This document shows positions 43,331 through 52,455 of a stretch of DNA of 64,000 bases, in pieces; position 1 is the first letter of the stretch; every line of letters starts with the position of its first letter. Location: contig NZ_JAATVU010000013.1 of the NCBI RefSeq assembly GCF_013184745.1, positions 1 through 64,000 of the forward strand, read 5' to 3'. A program made the position numbers and the translations under genes. The stretch is from Mangrovicoccus sp. HB161399 (GTDB lineage Bacteria; Pseudomonadota; Alphaproteobacteria; Rhodobacterales; Rhodobacteraceae). The notes under the pieces were generated by a model. That model was not told where the DNA came from, made no database searches, and saw nothing but the letters and a program-made list of their open reading frames with translations.

Positions 43331-46126
43331 ATGGCCTTCGGCAAGGGACACCATCTGCATCTCATCGACGGATCGGCCTTCATCTTCCGGGCCTATCACG
43401 CCCTGCCGCCGCTGACGCGGAAGTCGGACGGGCTGCCGGTCGGCGCGGTGGCGGGCTTCTGCAACATGCTGTTCAAGTATGTGGAGGACAATGCCGGCCC
43501 CGATGCGCCGACCCATGCGGCGGTAATCTTCGACCATTCCGGCAAGAGCTTCCGCAACGATCTCTACGACAAGTACAAGGCCAACCGTCCCCCTGCCCCC
43601 GAGGACCTGGTGCCGCAATTCCCGCTGACCCGCGAGGCGACCCGCGCCTTCAACATCGCCTGCCACGAGATCGAGGGCTTCGAGGCCGACGACATCATCG
43701 CGACGCTGGCCTGCCGCGCGCGCGAGGCGGGAGGCCGCGTCACCATCATTTCCTCGGACAAGGACCTGATGCAGCTCGTGGGCGACGGCGTCGAGATGCT
43801 CGACGCGATGAAGAACGCGCGCATCGGCATCGAGGGCGTCGAGGCCAAGTTCGGCGTGACCCCCGACAAGGTGGTCGACGTGCAGGCGCTGGCCGGGGAC
43901 AGCGTCGACAACGTGCCGGGCGCACCCGGCATCGGCATCAAGACCGCCGCGCAGCTGATCAACGAGTACGGCGACCTCGAGACGCTCCTGGAGCGCGCCT
44001 CCGAGATCAAGCAGCCGAAGCGCCGCCAGACGCTGCTCGACAATGCCGAGCAGATCCGCATCTCCAAGCAGCTGGTGCAGCTCGATTGCGGCATGGATCT
44101 GGATTTCACGCTCGACAGCCTCGAGGTGAAGGAGCCCGAGGCCGAGGCGCTGGTCGGCTTCCTCAACGCGATGGAGTTCCGCACGCTCACGAAGCGCGTC
44201 GCCGACAAGCTCGGCGCCGAGACCCCGCCCGAACCGAAGGCGCCCGAAGCGCAGGCCGCCGCACCGGCGGAGGACCAGCCTTTCGACGCGGAGAAATACG
44301 AGACGGTCAGCGGCGCCGCGGCGCTGCAGGCCTGGATCGACCTCGCCTATGCCCGCGGCTGGGTGGCCGTCGACACCGAGACCACCGGCCTCAACGAGAT
44401 GGTGGCCGATCTGGTCGGCGTCTCGCTGGCGGTGGAAGAGGGCCGCGCCTGCTACATCCCGCTGGCCCACAAGGCCGAGGCGGAGGATGGCGGGCTGTTC
44501 GGCAGCGACGCGCTGGCCGAGGGCCAGATGCCGATGAACGAGGCGCTCGACATGCTCAAGCCGATGCTGGAGGACCCGCAGATCCTCAAGATCGGCCAGA
44601 ACATGAAATACGACATGAAGATCCTCGCCCGCTACGGGATCGCGGTCGGGCCGATCGACGACACGATGCTGATGAGCTATGCCCAGCACGCGGGCCTGCA
44701 TGGCCACGGCATGGACACGCTGAGCGAGAGATATCTCGGCCACACGCCGATCCCGATCAAGCCGCTGCTGGGCACGGGCAAGTCGGCGATCACCTTCGAC
44801 CGGGTGCCGCTGGAAAAGGCCGTGCCCTATGCCGCCGAGGATGCCGACATCACGCTGCGCCTCTGGCACTGCCTGAAGCCGGGGCTTCACAAGGCCAAGG
44901 TGACGACGGTCTACGAGACGCTGGAACGCCCGCTGGTCCCCGTGCTGGCGCAGATGGAGCGCACCGGCATCAAGGTCGACCGCGACGTGCTGAGCCGCAT
45001 GTCGAACGCCTTCGCCCAGAAGATGGCCGGGCTCGAAGCCGAGATCCACGAGCTGGCGGGCGAGACCTTCAACGTCGGCTCGCCGAAGCAGCTGGGCGAG
45101 ATCCTGTTCGACAAGATGAGCCTTCCGGGCGGCAAGAAGGGCAAGACCGGCGCCTGGTCCACGCCCGCCGACGTGCTGGAGGATCTGGCGACCGAACATG
45201 ACCTGCCTGCCCGCGTGCTCGACTGGCGGCAGCTCTCCAAGCTGAAATCGACCTACACGGACGCGCTGCAGGACCACATCAACGCCGAAACCGGCCGGGT
45301 CCATACCTCCTACTCGATCGCGGGCGCCAATACCGGCCGCCTCGCCTCGACCGATCCGAACCTGCAGAACATTCCGGTCCGCTCCGAGGAAGGCCGCCGC
45401 ATCCGCGAGGCCTTCGTCCCGGAGAAGGGCAACGTCCTGGTCTCGCTCGACTACTCCCAGATCGAGCTGCGCATTCTCGCCCATATCGCCGGGATCGAGG
45501 CGCTGAAGGAGGCGTTCCGCGACGGCCAGGACATCCACGCCGCCACCGCATCCGAGATGTTCAACGTGCCGCTCGACGAGATGACGCCGGAAATCCGGCG
45601 CCAGGCCAAGGCGATCAACTTCGGCGTGATCTACGGCATTTCGGGCTTCGGGCTGGCGCGCAACCTGCGCATCCCGCGTGCCGAGGCGCAGGGGTTCATC
45701 GACCGCTATTTCGAGCGCTTCCCCGGCATCCGCGACTACATGGACGCGACCAAGGCCTTCGCGAAGGAGCATGGCTATGTCCAGACGCTCTTCGGCCGCA
45801 AGATCCACACGCCCGAGATCAACGCCAAGGGGCCGCAGGCGGGCTTCGCCTCGCGCGCCGCGATCAACGCGCCGATCCAGGGCACGGCCGCCGACGTCAT
45901 CCGCCGCGCGATGATCCGCATGCCCGCCGCCATCGAGGGGCTGCCTGCCAAGATGCTCCTGCAGGTGCATGACGAACTGATCTTCGAGGTGGAGGAAGGC
46001 GCCGTCGACGAGACCATCGCCCGGGTGCGCGACGTCATGGAGGGCGCGTCCATGCCCGCGGTGGAACTGGCCGTGCCGCTGACCGTCGATGCCGGACAGG
46101 GGCAGAGCTGGGCCGAGGCGCATTGA
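43331..46126 (+). CDS. polA: DNA polymerase I
   Basis: Repair and Okazaki-fragment polymerase, 931 residues, all three domains present. The 5'-3' exonuclease starts LHLIDGSAFIFRAYHALPP and contains EGFEADDIIATLA. The 3'-5' exonuclease keeps its acidic site VAVDTETTGLNEM (near residue 345). The polymerase carries NVLVSLDYSQIELRILAHIA, the O-helix RQAKAINFGVIYGISGFGL and the LLQVHDELIFEV motif. Normal length. The stop overlaps the next gene's TTG start. Confidence 0.97.
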   Translation: MAFGKGHHLHLIDGSAFIFRAYHALPPLTRKSDGLPVGAVAGFCNMLFKYVEDNAGPDAPTHAAVIFDHSGKSFRNDLYDKYKANRPPAPEDLVPQFPLTREATRAFNIACHEIEGFEADDIIATLACRAREAGGRVTIISSDKDLMQLVGDGVEMLDAMKNARIGIEGVEAKFGVTPDKVVDVQALAGDSVDNVPGAPGIGIKTAAQLINEYGDLETLLERASEIKQPKRRQTLLDNAEQIRISKQLVQLDCGMDLDFTLDSLEVKEPEAEALVGFLNAMEFRTLTKRVADKLGAETPPEPKAPEAQAAAPAEDQPFDAEKYETVSGAAALQAWIDLAYARGWVAVDTETTGLNEMVADLVGVSLAVEEGRACYIPLAHKAEAEDGGLFGSDALAEGQMPMNEALDMLKPMLEDPQILKIGQNMKYDMKILARYGIAVGPIDDTMLMSYAQHAGLHGHGMDTLSERYLGHTPIPIKPLLGTGKSAITFDRVPLEKAVPYAAEDADITLRLWHCLKPGLHKAKVTTVYETLERPLVPVLAQMERTGIKVDRDVLSRMSNAFAQKMAGLEAEIHELAGETFNVGSPKQLGEILFDKMSLPGGKKGKTGAWSTPADVLEDLATEHDLPARVLDWRQLSKLKSTYTDALQDHINAETGRVHTSYSIAGANTGRLASTDPNLQNIPVRSEEGRRIREAFVPEKGNVLVSLDYSQIELRILAHIAGIEALKEAFRDGQDIHAATASEMFNVPLDEMTPEIRRQAKAINFGVIYGISGFGLARNLRIPRAEAQGFIDRYFERFPGIRDYMDATKAFAKEHGYVQTLFGRKIHTPEINAKGPQAGFASRAAINAPIQGTAADVIRRAMIRMPAAIEGLPAKMLLQVHDELIFEVEEGAVDETIARVRDVMEGASMPAVELAVPLTVDAGQGQSWAEAH

Positions 46127-46617
46127 GGCTGTTCGCCCGGCTGGCGCTGGCCGCCTGGACGGCGGGGATGCTGTTCATCCTCCTCGTCGTCGCCACCTGG
46201 TTCGCCACCGAATGGATCGCGCCTGCGGCGGGGCCCGTCGAATTCGGCGCCGGCCAGGCCGAAGCCCTGCTGCACGGCCTTGCCACGGCCGCCGCCGTGC
46301 TGCTGCCGCCGGCCCTGGCCGCGGCTGCCATCCTCAGGATCGCCCTGGCGGTTTCGCCCCTGCGCCTGACCGCGAAGCGGATCGCCGTCTTCGGCGCCGC
46401 CACCGTGCTGGCCGGCATGCTGCTGCAGCCCGTCATCGCCGAAACCCGCTGGGACCCGTGGGAATATGTCCGCTCGGCCTTCGCGCTGACCGTCATCGGC
46501 GGGACGGCCGGCTTCGGCGGCTGGTGCGTCGCCTTCGGGCCCGGCGGCGAGGCAGGCGGCCGCGCCGCGCGCAGGCTCCGCCGTCCCGGAGGGGCGGAAC
46601 GCTCCGCCCCCCTCTGA
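46123..46617 (+). CDS. Small membrane protein (DUF4149-like)
   Basis: A 164-residue protein with four hydrophobic segments (LFARLALAAWTAGMLFILLV; AVLLPPALAAAAILRIAL; AVFGAATVLAGMLLQPVIA; FALTVIGGTAGFGGW). It probably starts at TTG 46123, overlapping the polA stop. The length and the outward WDPWEYVRS loop recall DUF4149, but the match is weak. A hairpin at 46591-46610 near its 3' end may terminate the polA operon. Confidence 0.6.
   Translation: MRLFARLALAAWTAGMLFILLVVATWFATEWIAPAAGPVEFGAGQAEALLHGLATAAAVLLPPALAAAAILRIALAVSPLRLTAKRIAVFGAATVLAGMLLQPVIAETRWDPWEYVRSAFALTVIGGTAGFGGWCVAFGPGGEAGGRAARRLRRPGGAERSAPL
46591..46610 (+). terminator. Hairpin at the end of the polA operon
   Basis: Perfect stem GGGGCGGA/TCCGCCCC with a 4-nt loop, lying inside the last codons of the small membrane protein gene. 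There is no T-run. Confidence 0.4.
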
Positions 46618-46624
46618 ACGCCGT

Positions 46625-47317
46625 TCAGCTGTCCGCCGGAGCCGACGCGCCGAGCGCCAGCGGCAGGTGCTTCTGCAGCTGCTTCGACATGTAGCCGTCG
46701 CGCAGGGCGTTCAGATAGTTCTTGGTGGAATGGTCCTGGCCGTCATGGACGCCTTTCGGGCTCATGGCCAGCACGTTCCCGACATGGGCGAAGCCCAGCC
46801 ACTTCGGCGGCAGCCCGCAGACCAGGTCATCGGCGCGCTGGATGTTCAGCACCCAGTGCCTGCCCTGCGGGCGCTTGGTCTTCTTGAACCTGCGGATCCG
46901 CTGCGTCAGCGGCGAAGCGAAGGCGATGGTCGGCACGCGCAGCGACGACCCTACGATTTGCGCCGAGGCGGCTCCCAGGGAGTGGCCAATGATCAGCTTC
47001 GGCGGCGAGGACAGCCCCGACGCGAAGGCAAAGACGGTTTGGGCATGCTTGAGGAATCCCGCGTGCCATTCGTATTTGCCGCTGTCGCCCATCGCGGTCT
47101 GGCGCGCGACGCTCTCGAAGACGTCGATATTGATGCCGAGCCAGTCATAGACCTCGTTCGATCCGTCGATCAGCAGCGTGCCGTCGGACGTCACTGCCGC
47201 CTGCACGCCGTTATTGTCGAGCCTGGCGACGATCCTGTCGTCCGCTTTTCCCTTGAGATACGCGCGGCAGAGGCGCACCGCCCCGACCAGATCGTCGAGT
47301 CCAACCTTGATTTCCAT
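46625..47317 (-). CDS. Lipase (class 3)-like alpha/beta hydrolase
   Basis: A 230-residue protein. The nucleophile elbow KLIIGHSLGAASAQIVG holds the catalytic Ser, and a downstream His in NVLAMSPKGVHDGQDHSTKN is a candidate triad member. It resembles the lipase class 3 (DUF2974-like) group. No signal peptide is visible. ATG 47317 is preferred, with AAGGA 9 nt upstream. Codon use is less GC-biased than the neighbours, suggesting acquisition. Confidence 0.7.
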   Translation of the reverse strand: MEIKVGLDDLVGAVRLCRAYLKGKADDRIVARLDNNGVQAAVTSDGTLLIDGSNEVYDWLGINIDVFESVARQTAMGDSGKYEWHAGFLKHAQTVFAFASGLSSPPKLIIGHSLGAASAQIVGSSLRVPTIAFASPLTQRIRRFKKTKRPQGRHWVLNIQRADDLVCGLPPKWLGFAHVGNVLAMSPKGVHDGQDHSTKNYLNALRDGYMSKQLQKHLPLALGASAPADS

Positions 47318-47404
47318 CTTCTCAAATCCTTGCTTGCTGAAATACCGCAAGGATTGCAGGCGAATGACCCAAGGCAAAGAGAGGATTGCCGCCCGCGTCG
47401 GGAT

Positions 47405-47614
47405 TCAGCCCGCCTGGCTCATGCCCATGCTGGCCAGGATCGCCTGGGCGCGATCCTCCTCGACATAGAGCTTATCGCAGTAGGGGCACTCGACATAGCC
47501 CTTGTCCGGATCCACCGTCAGCCACACCCGGGGATGTCCCAGAGCGCCCTCGCCGCCGTCGCAGGCCACGCGATGGGCCGAAGTGATCTGGAATTCGGGC
47601 GGCTTGATGGCCAT
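47405..47614 (-). CDS. Zinc-finger (zf-CHCC) domain protein
   Basis: A 69-residue protein related to the mitochondrial complex I subunit NDUFS6. The zinc ligands are visible: Cys in RVACDGGEGALGHPRVWL (with the His) and the pair in VECPYCDKLYV. It is conserved and short in alphaproteobacteria and may assist complex I. A good AGGAGG ribosome site precedes the ATG at 47614. Confidence 0.92.
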   Translation of the reverse strand: MAIKPPEFQITSAHRVACDGGEGALGHPRVWLTVDPDKGYVECPYCDKLYVEEDRAQAILASMGMSQAG

Positions 47615-47720
47615 GGGGGGACTCCTCCTGCTTGCCGGGACGGGCCTGTCGGCTTAGGTCAGCGTTACGGGATGCGCCCCTGCCGGGCAAGCGGTCCCTT
47701 CCGCTATACTAGAGGCCAGG

Positions 47721-48659
47721 ATGTCACAGAACGCAATCGAGATCGAAGGCCTGCGCAAGACCTATGCCGCGCAGAAGGGCGCCCCCGCCAAGGATGCGCT
47801 GAAGGGGATCGACCTGAAGATTCCGCAGGGCTCCATCTTCGGCCTGCTCGGCCCGAACGGCGCGGGCAAGTCGACGCTGATCAACATCCTCGCCGGGCTG
47901 GTGCGCAAGACTGCCGGGACCGTGCGGATCTGGGGTTTCGACCAGGACGTGAACCCGCGCCAGTCGCGCGCCTCGATCGGGGTGATGCCGCAGGAGCTGA
48001 ACATGGACCCGTTCTTCTCGGCCCGCGGCGCGCTCGACGTGCAGGCCGGGCTGTACGGCGTGCCGCGCAGCCAGCGGAAGACCGACGAGATCCTGGAACT
48101 GGTCGGGCTGACCGACAAGGCCGACGCCTATTCCCGCACGCTTTCGGGCGGCATGCGGCGGCGGCTGCTCCTCGGCAAGGCGCTGGTCCATGCGCCGCAT
48201 GTGCTGGTGCTCGACGAGCCGACGGCAGGCGTCGACATCGAGCTGCGCCAGATGCTGTGGCGCAACGTGCGGCGGCTGAACGAGGAGGGCATGACGATCA
48301 TCCTGACCACGCACTACCTCGAAGAGGCGCAGGACATGTGCGGCGAAATCGCGATCATCAACCAGGGCGAGCTGGTGGTGCAGGACACGACCCCGAACCT
48401 GCTTGGCCGCCTCGACGCCAAGACGCTGGTGATCGAGCCCGAATCCCCGCCGCCTGCCCTGCCCGCCATCGACGGCGTGGAGGTCGGCACCCGTCCCGGC
48501 GGCGCCATCGCCTTCGACTACCGCCGCAGCGTCACCTCGCCCGGCGCGATCCTGGAGGCGGTGCGCAACGCCGGCATCCACATCCGCGACGTGCGCACCG
48601 AGGAGGCGGACCTCGAGGACGTCTTCCTCGCCCTCACCCGCAAGCCCGACGCCGCCTGA
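47721..48659 (+). CDS. ABC transporter ATP-binding protein without an adjacent permease
   Basis: A 312-residue exporter-type ATPase of the YadG/CcmA group. Walker A is GLLGPNGAGKSTL, the signature is LSGGMRRR, Walker B VLVLDEPTAGVD, and the H-loop TTHYLEEA. A C-terminal extension (about 240-312) is typical of ABC-2 systems. The expected ABC-2 permease gene is not next to it; downstream lies only a broken VPLPA-CTERM gene. TATACT at 47702-47707 may be its -10 box. Confidence 0.9.
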   Translation: MSQNAIEIEGLRKTYAAQKGAPAKDALKGIDLKIPQGSIFGLLGPNGAGKSTLINILAGLVRKTAGTVRIWGFDQDVNPRQSRASIGVMPQELNMDPFFSARGALDVQAGLYGVPRSQRKTDEILELVGLTDKADAYSRTLSGGMRRRLLLGKALVHAPHVLVLDEPTAGVDIELRQMLWRNVRRLNEEGMTIILTTHYLEEAQDMCGEIAIINQGELVVQDTTPNLLGRLDAKTLVIEPESPPPALPAIDGVEVGTRPGGAIAFDYRRSVTSPGAILEAVRNAGIHIRDVRTEEADLEDVFLALTRKPDAA

Positions 48660-48784
48660 TCCGCGCTCTGCGCAGCGGCGGTTTTCCGTTGCGGCGCACC
48701 GCTTCCCCGGACCTCCTCTCGCCAGGCTGGCGCACCGGACCAATTGCCGGTGCCGCGCGCGATTGCCGGACCGGAGTTTCCGCC

Positions 48785-49285
48785 ATGACGGGCATTTGCG
48801 CCCTTCCCTGCGCCGCCGTGACGGCCCTCGCCGCCCCCGCGAGCTCGGCCACGCCCGATTTCGGCTTCTCCTTCGCCGCCGTCAGGAAATTTCAATCATG
48901 TGGTGGAGGGCATCGGCTTCGGACCGGGGGAGAACGCAACCTGTCCCGCCGCGGGCATGGGGTCACCTCGGACATTGCCGGCTTCGGGACCGGCGGGCAT
49001 CGCACCGCAGCCCGCAACGCCCGAACCGTTTCCGGCAGAACAGCCACCTGCGTGCGCTTCGGCACGGCAACCGCGCCACCGGGCGCGACCTGCTGCTGCC
49101 TCGGGACCGGCGGCCCTCCGGGCTTCCGCGGCGGCCTCCCGGCATCGCCGACCTCCGTCCATTTCAGCCTCTCGACGACGTTCGGCCCCTGCGCCCCTGT
49201 CCCGGTCCCGCTGCCCGCGCCGCCACTTTCCGCTGCCCTGGCAGGACCCGTACCGGCCGCACGGCCGCGGATGCACTGCGCCTGA
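48785..49285 (+). pseudogene. Broken VPLPA-CTERM sorting-domain protein
   Basis: Starts as an exported protein (MTGICALPCAAVTALAAPAS, then DFGFSFAAV), shifts frame to read VEGIGFGPGENAT near 48905, then returns to the first frame as TSDIAGFGTG and later FRGGLPASPTSVHFSLSTTF. It ends with PVPVPLPAPPLSAALAG, close to the VPLPA-CTERM sorting signal (VPLPA followed by a hydrophobic helix). At least two frameshifts. The intact family is exported and probably surface-processed in Rhodobacterales. Confidence 0.65.
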
Positions 49286-49307
49286 TCCGGACGGGTCCGG
49301 CACCGTC

Positions 49308-50000
49308 CTAGCGGGCCAGCATCTCCTCCACCCAGGCCGGGACCAGCTCGGTCGCGGGGCCCTGCCGGGCCTCGTCGAAATCGTGGCTGACCTCGGAGCG
49401 CTCGAGATTGAGTTCCAGCGTCTCCGCCCCGGCCCGGGAGGCATCCTGAACGAAGGCCGCCGCCGGATAGACCTGCCCGGAGGTGCCGATCGCGACGAAG
49501 AGCTCCGCCGCCCGCAGCGCGTCCCAGATCTCTTCCATGTGGTAGGGGTATTCGCCGAACCAGACCACGTCCGGCCGGGTCGCCGCCTTGCCGCAGGCGG
49601 GGCAGGCATCCGACGTCCTCATCTCGCGCGGCGCGTCCCACCGCGCGCCGCAGGCATGGCAGAGCGCGCGCATCAGCTCGCCATGCATGTGCCAGACCGC
49701 CTTGCTTCCGGCGCGCTCATGCAGGTTGTCGATGTTCTGGGTGACGATCAGCACCTCGCCCGGCAGCCCCGCCTCCAGCCGCGCCAGCGCTTCGTGCGCG
49801 GCATTCGGCGCGGCATCGAGCAGGTTCGCCCGCCGGGCATTGTAGAAACCTGTCACCAGCTCGGGATTCCGCGCGAAGCCCTCTGGCGTCGCCACGTCCT
49901 GCAGGTCGTATTTCGTCCAGAGCCCGTCCTTGTCCCGGAAGGTTCCGAGCCCGCTTTCCGCCGAAAGCCCCGCGCCGGTGAGGATCACGATCCGCGCCAT
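49308..50000 (-). CDS. cobB: NAD-dependent protein deacylase, SIR2 family
   Basis: A 230-residue sirtuin that removes acyl groups from lysines using NAD+. The motifs are intact: GAGLSAESGLGTFRDKDGLW at the start, TQNIDNLHERAG, the catalytic His in WHMHGELM, and the four-Cys zinc site (CHACGARW ... CPACGKA). VWFGEYPYHME follows as expected. The cobB name refers to the sirtuin and is unrelated to the cobalamin enzyme of that name. It stands alone. Confidence 0.93.
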   Translation of the reverse strand: MARIVILTGAGLSAESGLGTFRDKDGLWTKYDLQDVATPEGFARNPELVTGFYNARRANLLDAAPNAAHEALARLEAGLPGEVLIVTQNIDNLHERAGSKAVWHMHGELMRALCHACGARWDAPREMRTSDACPACGKAATRPDVVWFGEYPYHMEEIWDALRAAELFVAIGTSGQVYPAAAFVQDASRAGAETLELNLERSEVSHDFDEARQGPATELVPAWVEEMLAR

Positions 50001-50469
50001 TTCAGCCTCCTGTGCCGCTTGCGCCCTCTTCGGACGGGTCGGCGACCGCCGTCAATCGGCGAAAGCCGCGCGCCCCGGCGGCCGATGGTCCGTCCTGCCG
50101 GCCCGGGGCCGCGCAGGCCGGCTGGCATGTCCCGGGCCGGAAAGGCGCGGCAGGCTGTGCCAGACGGAGACGGGCAATGCCAAAGCGCCGCCGCTTGCAT
50201 GGAAATCCGCATCGTCAAGGCCCATCAAGGCTGCAGCACCGGGGCACGCTGGCCGAGATGGGAGTGCTTTGCGGGCAGAGCGCGGAGCGCCCGTGCAGCC
50301 GCCGGGCAGCCCTGCGGACCGGCCGCGCGCGGCTGCACTTGCGGCAGCCCTGCCGGTGCCGAAGACGCCCCGGAGGCGCCGGGATGCCGGCGCGGGCTGG
50401 CACGGCCGGCACCCGGCCCGGAGCGCAGCCGGGCGTCCGCGGCGGCGCCAAGGCACCGCGGCAAAGGCT
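50001..50469. other. Gene-free stretch between sirtuin and HIT genes
   Basis: I see no supported frame, RNA gene or repeat. The sirtuin promoter should lie at the left end (minus strand). Confidence 0.45.
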
Positions 50470-50847
50470 TCACTCGGGCAGGATGCGCCCCAGCGGGCGG
50501 CCCGCCACCAGATGGACATGCATGTGCGGCACTTCCTGGATCGCGTCCGGACCGGCATTGGAGATCAGCCGGAAGCCCGAGCCGTCCTTGCCCGGCTGCA
50601 CGCCCAGCTCCGCCGCGATCTTCCCCAGCACGCGGGTGAAGTCGACGATCTCCGCCTCGGAGGCCTCCAGCGCGAAATGGTCGTAGGTGGCATAGGGCCC
50701 CTTCGGGATCACCAGCACATGGTGCGGCGCCTGCGGGGCGATGTCGGAGAAGGCCAGCGTGTGCTCGGTTTCCATCAGCGGCTTCGAGGGGATCTCGCCG
50801 CGCAGGATCTTCGCGAAGATGTTCTGGTCGTCATAGGGATAGCTCAT
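50470..50847 (-). CDS. HIT family nucleotide hydrolase
   Basis: A 125-residue protein of the HinT branch, hydrolysing nucleoside phosphoramidates. The catalytic histidine triad reads HMHVHLVAG, and FAKILRGEIPSK near the start is the standard HIT N-terminus. ATG 50847 follows the glycosyltransferase gene stop by only 6 bp, so the two are probably co-transcribed. Confidence 0.93.
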   Translation of the reverse strand: MSYPYDDQNIFAKILRGEIPSKPLMETEHTLAFSDIAPQAPHHVLVIPKGPYATYDHFALEASEAEIVDFTRVLGKIAAELGVQPGKDGSGFRLISNAGPDAIQEVPHMHVHLVAGRPLGRILPE

Positions 50848-50853
50848 CGCGGC

Positions 50854-52377
50854 TCACTCTCCGGTCAGGTCTGGATCTGCGCACAGGTCTGTCGCGAGCC
50901 CCAGGGGGATGTCAAGCGCGCGGGCCATGCAGACGGCTGCGGCCTCCCGCCCGTCCCCCGGCTCGATCGCCTTGCACAGCCCGGCCCGGCCGAGCGCGGC
51001 CTCCTCGGCGGCAAGTTCGGCCGCCACCGCCGCAAGCAGGCCGCCGCCCAGGCCGATCCGCGCGCTGTGGCCGGCCAGGAACTCGGGGTCGCGCCTCGTG
51101 CCGATCCTCAGGACCCGTGCGCCCTGCCCGGCCAGCGCCGCCAGCAGGCCGCCATGGCAGGGATCGCAGGGCAATGCCAGCGATCGCGCGCCGATCGCCT
51201 CTGCAACCCGCGCCAGGTACGCCGCCGGAGCCGCCCGCCGGTCCTCCAGCCGCCGCCCGTAGCCGCCCAGATCCGGATCCTGCGCCCCGGCCTCGTCGAA
51301 GAGCGCGCCGGGCGCGGCTGCGCCGGTCCGCTCCGCCAGCCGCCGCGCCAGCCGCGCCGCGACATGCCAGCGCTTGCAGACGATCAGCCGCAGCTCCGGC
51401 GGCGGGCGCTCCCAGGGCGGCGGCGGGCTCGCCCGGCCCTCCCGTCCCCGGCCCGCCAGCCAGAGGTGGCGCTGCCGCAGGTCGGCCGTCGCACCCGCCG
51501 CCGGAGCGTCCTCCAGGAAGCGCCGCTCCAGCTCACGGCGCAGCCCCTCCGCCCCCGGCGCGATCTTGCGCAGGAAGAACCGGTCCGAGGCCAGCACGGC
51601 CTCCGCCTGGTCGTCGTGGAAGCAGACCGGCATGCCGTAGTCGGAGAAGATCAGCTGCGTCAGGATGCGCTGCGAGCGTTCGGCCTCCGGCACCAGATGC
51701 GCGACCACGGTCTGGAAGAAGGTCTCGTCCGGGATCCAGCTGAGGCGGAAGAAGCGCGGAATCCCGGGACGGTCGCGGCAGAGGCCCAGCACCGCCTCTG
51801 CCGTCCGCCGCCTGAGGCACCACCATTGCGAGCCGATCCGAAGCGGCAGGTCCGGCGGCAGCCGCCGTTCCAGCCCCAGCGCGCGCTGCAGCGCCAGCGC
51901 GGCGGCGAAGAGACGGGGATGGCCGCGCTCGTTGAAGGGATGGCGGTAGAGCACCCGCTCCGCCTGCAGCCCGGTCTTGATCCAGCCCGAACGGAAGAAA
52001 TCCCGGGCCTCGATATAGTCGGCCGGCGCCGCGTCCAGATGCGCGCGCAGCTCGGCCAACGGGCGCAGCGGCATGCAGTCCCCCGAGAGCAGCAGCAGAT
52101 GGCCGGCCTCCGGCGCCTCCTTCAAGGCCCGCCGCATCATCGCCAGCGTCGCCTCGACCAGCGACCATTCCCCCCAGCCGCAGCGCCGCCTGCGCCTCAC
52201 CAGATGGACCCGCGGGCGCCCGGCGACGGCCTCCGCAAGCCGCAGCCAGTCCGCCTGGCCTGCATTGCCGTCGAAATGCACCACCACATGGTCGCCCCGC
52301 GCGGCCAGCATCCGCGCCTGCGCCGCCACGCGGTCCGGTTCCTTGTGCGCCAGGAGGAGAAAGGCGATGGACGCCAC
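50854..52377 (-). CDS. GT14-type (beta-1,6-N-acetylglucosaminyltransferase-like) glycosyltransferase
   Basis: A 507-residue protein. The N-terminal half matches core-2/I-branching enzymes: IAFLLLAHKEPDRVAAQARM, HFDGNA, LLLLSGDCMPLRP, then WIPDETFFQTVV. The C-terminal part (from about 330, KRWHVAARLARRL) is an extra domain as in DUF5928-type proteins. The start is GTG 52377, as no ATG fits. It is divergent from a sulfotransferase, suggesting a shared glycan-modifying role. Confidence 0.82.
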   Translation of the reverse strand: MASIAFLLLAHKEPDRVAAQARMLAARGDHVVVHFDGNAGQADWLRLAEAVAGRPRVHLVRRRRRCGWGEWSLVEATLAMMRRALKEAPEAGHLLLLSGDCMPLRPLAELRAHLDAAPADYIEARDFFRSGWIKTGLQAERVLYRHPFNERGHPRLFAAALALQRALGLERRLPPDLPLRIGSQWWCLRRRTAEAVLGLCRDRPGIPRFFRLSWIPDETFFQTVVAHLVPEAERSQRILTQLIFSDYGMPVCFHDDQAEAVLASDRFFLRKIAPGAEGLRRELERRFLEDAPAAGATADLRQRHLWLAGRGREGRASPPPPWERPPPELRLIVCKRWHVAARLARRLAERTGAAAPGALFDEAGAQDPDLGGYGRRLEDRRAAPAAYLARVAEAIGARSLALPCDPCHGGLLAALAGQGARVLRIGTRRDPEFLAGHSARIGLGGGLLAAVAAELAAEEAALGRAGLCKAIEPGDGREAAAVCMARALDIPLGLATDLCADPDLTGE

Positions 52378-52455
52378 GGATTTTACCTGAATTCGTCAGA
52401 CTTTCTTCACCTCATGGCGCCAAACCGTTGAGAAAGGACGAAGAAGGGCAGCGGC

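Noticed and set aside
43100-46123. A 1007-codon open frame on the minus strand
   Set aside because: It is antisense to polA, which is unambiguous.
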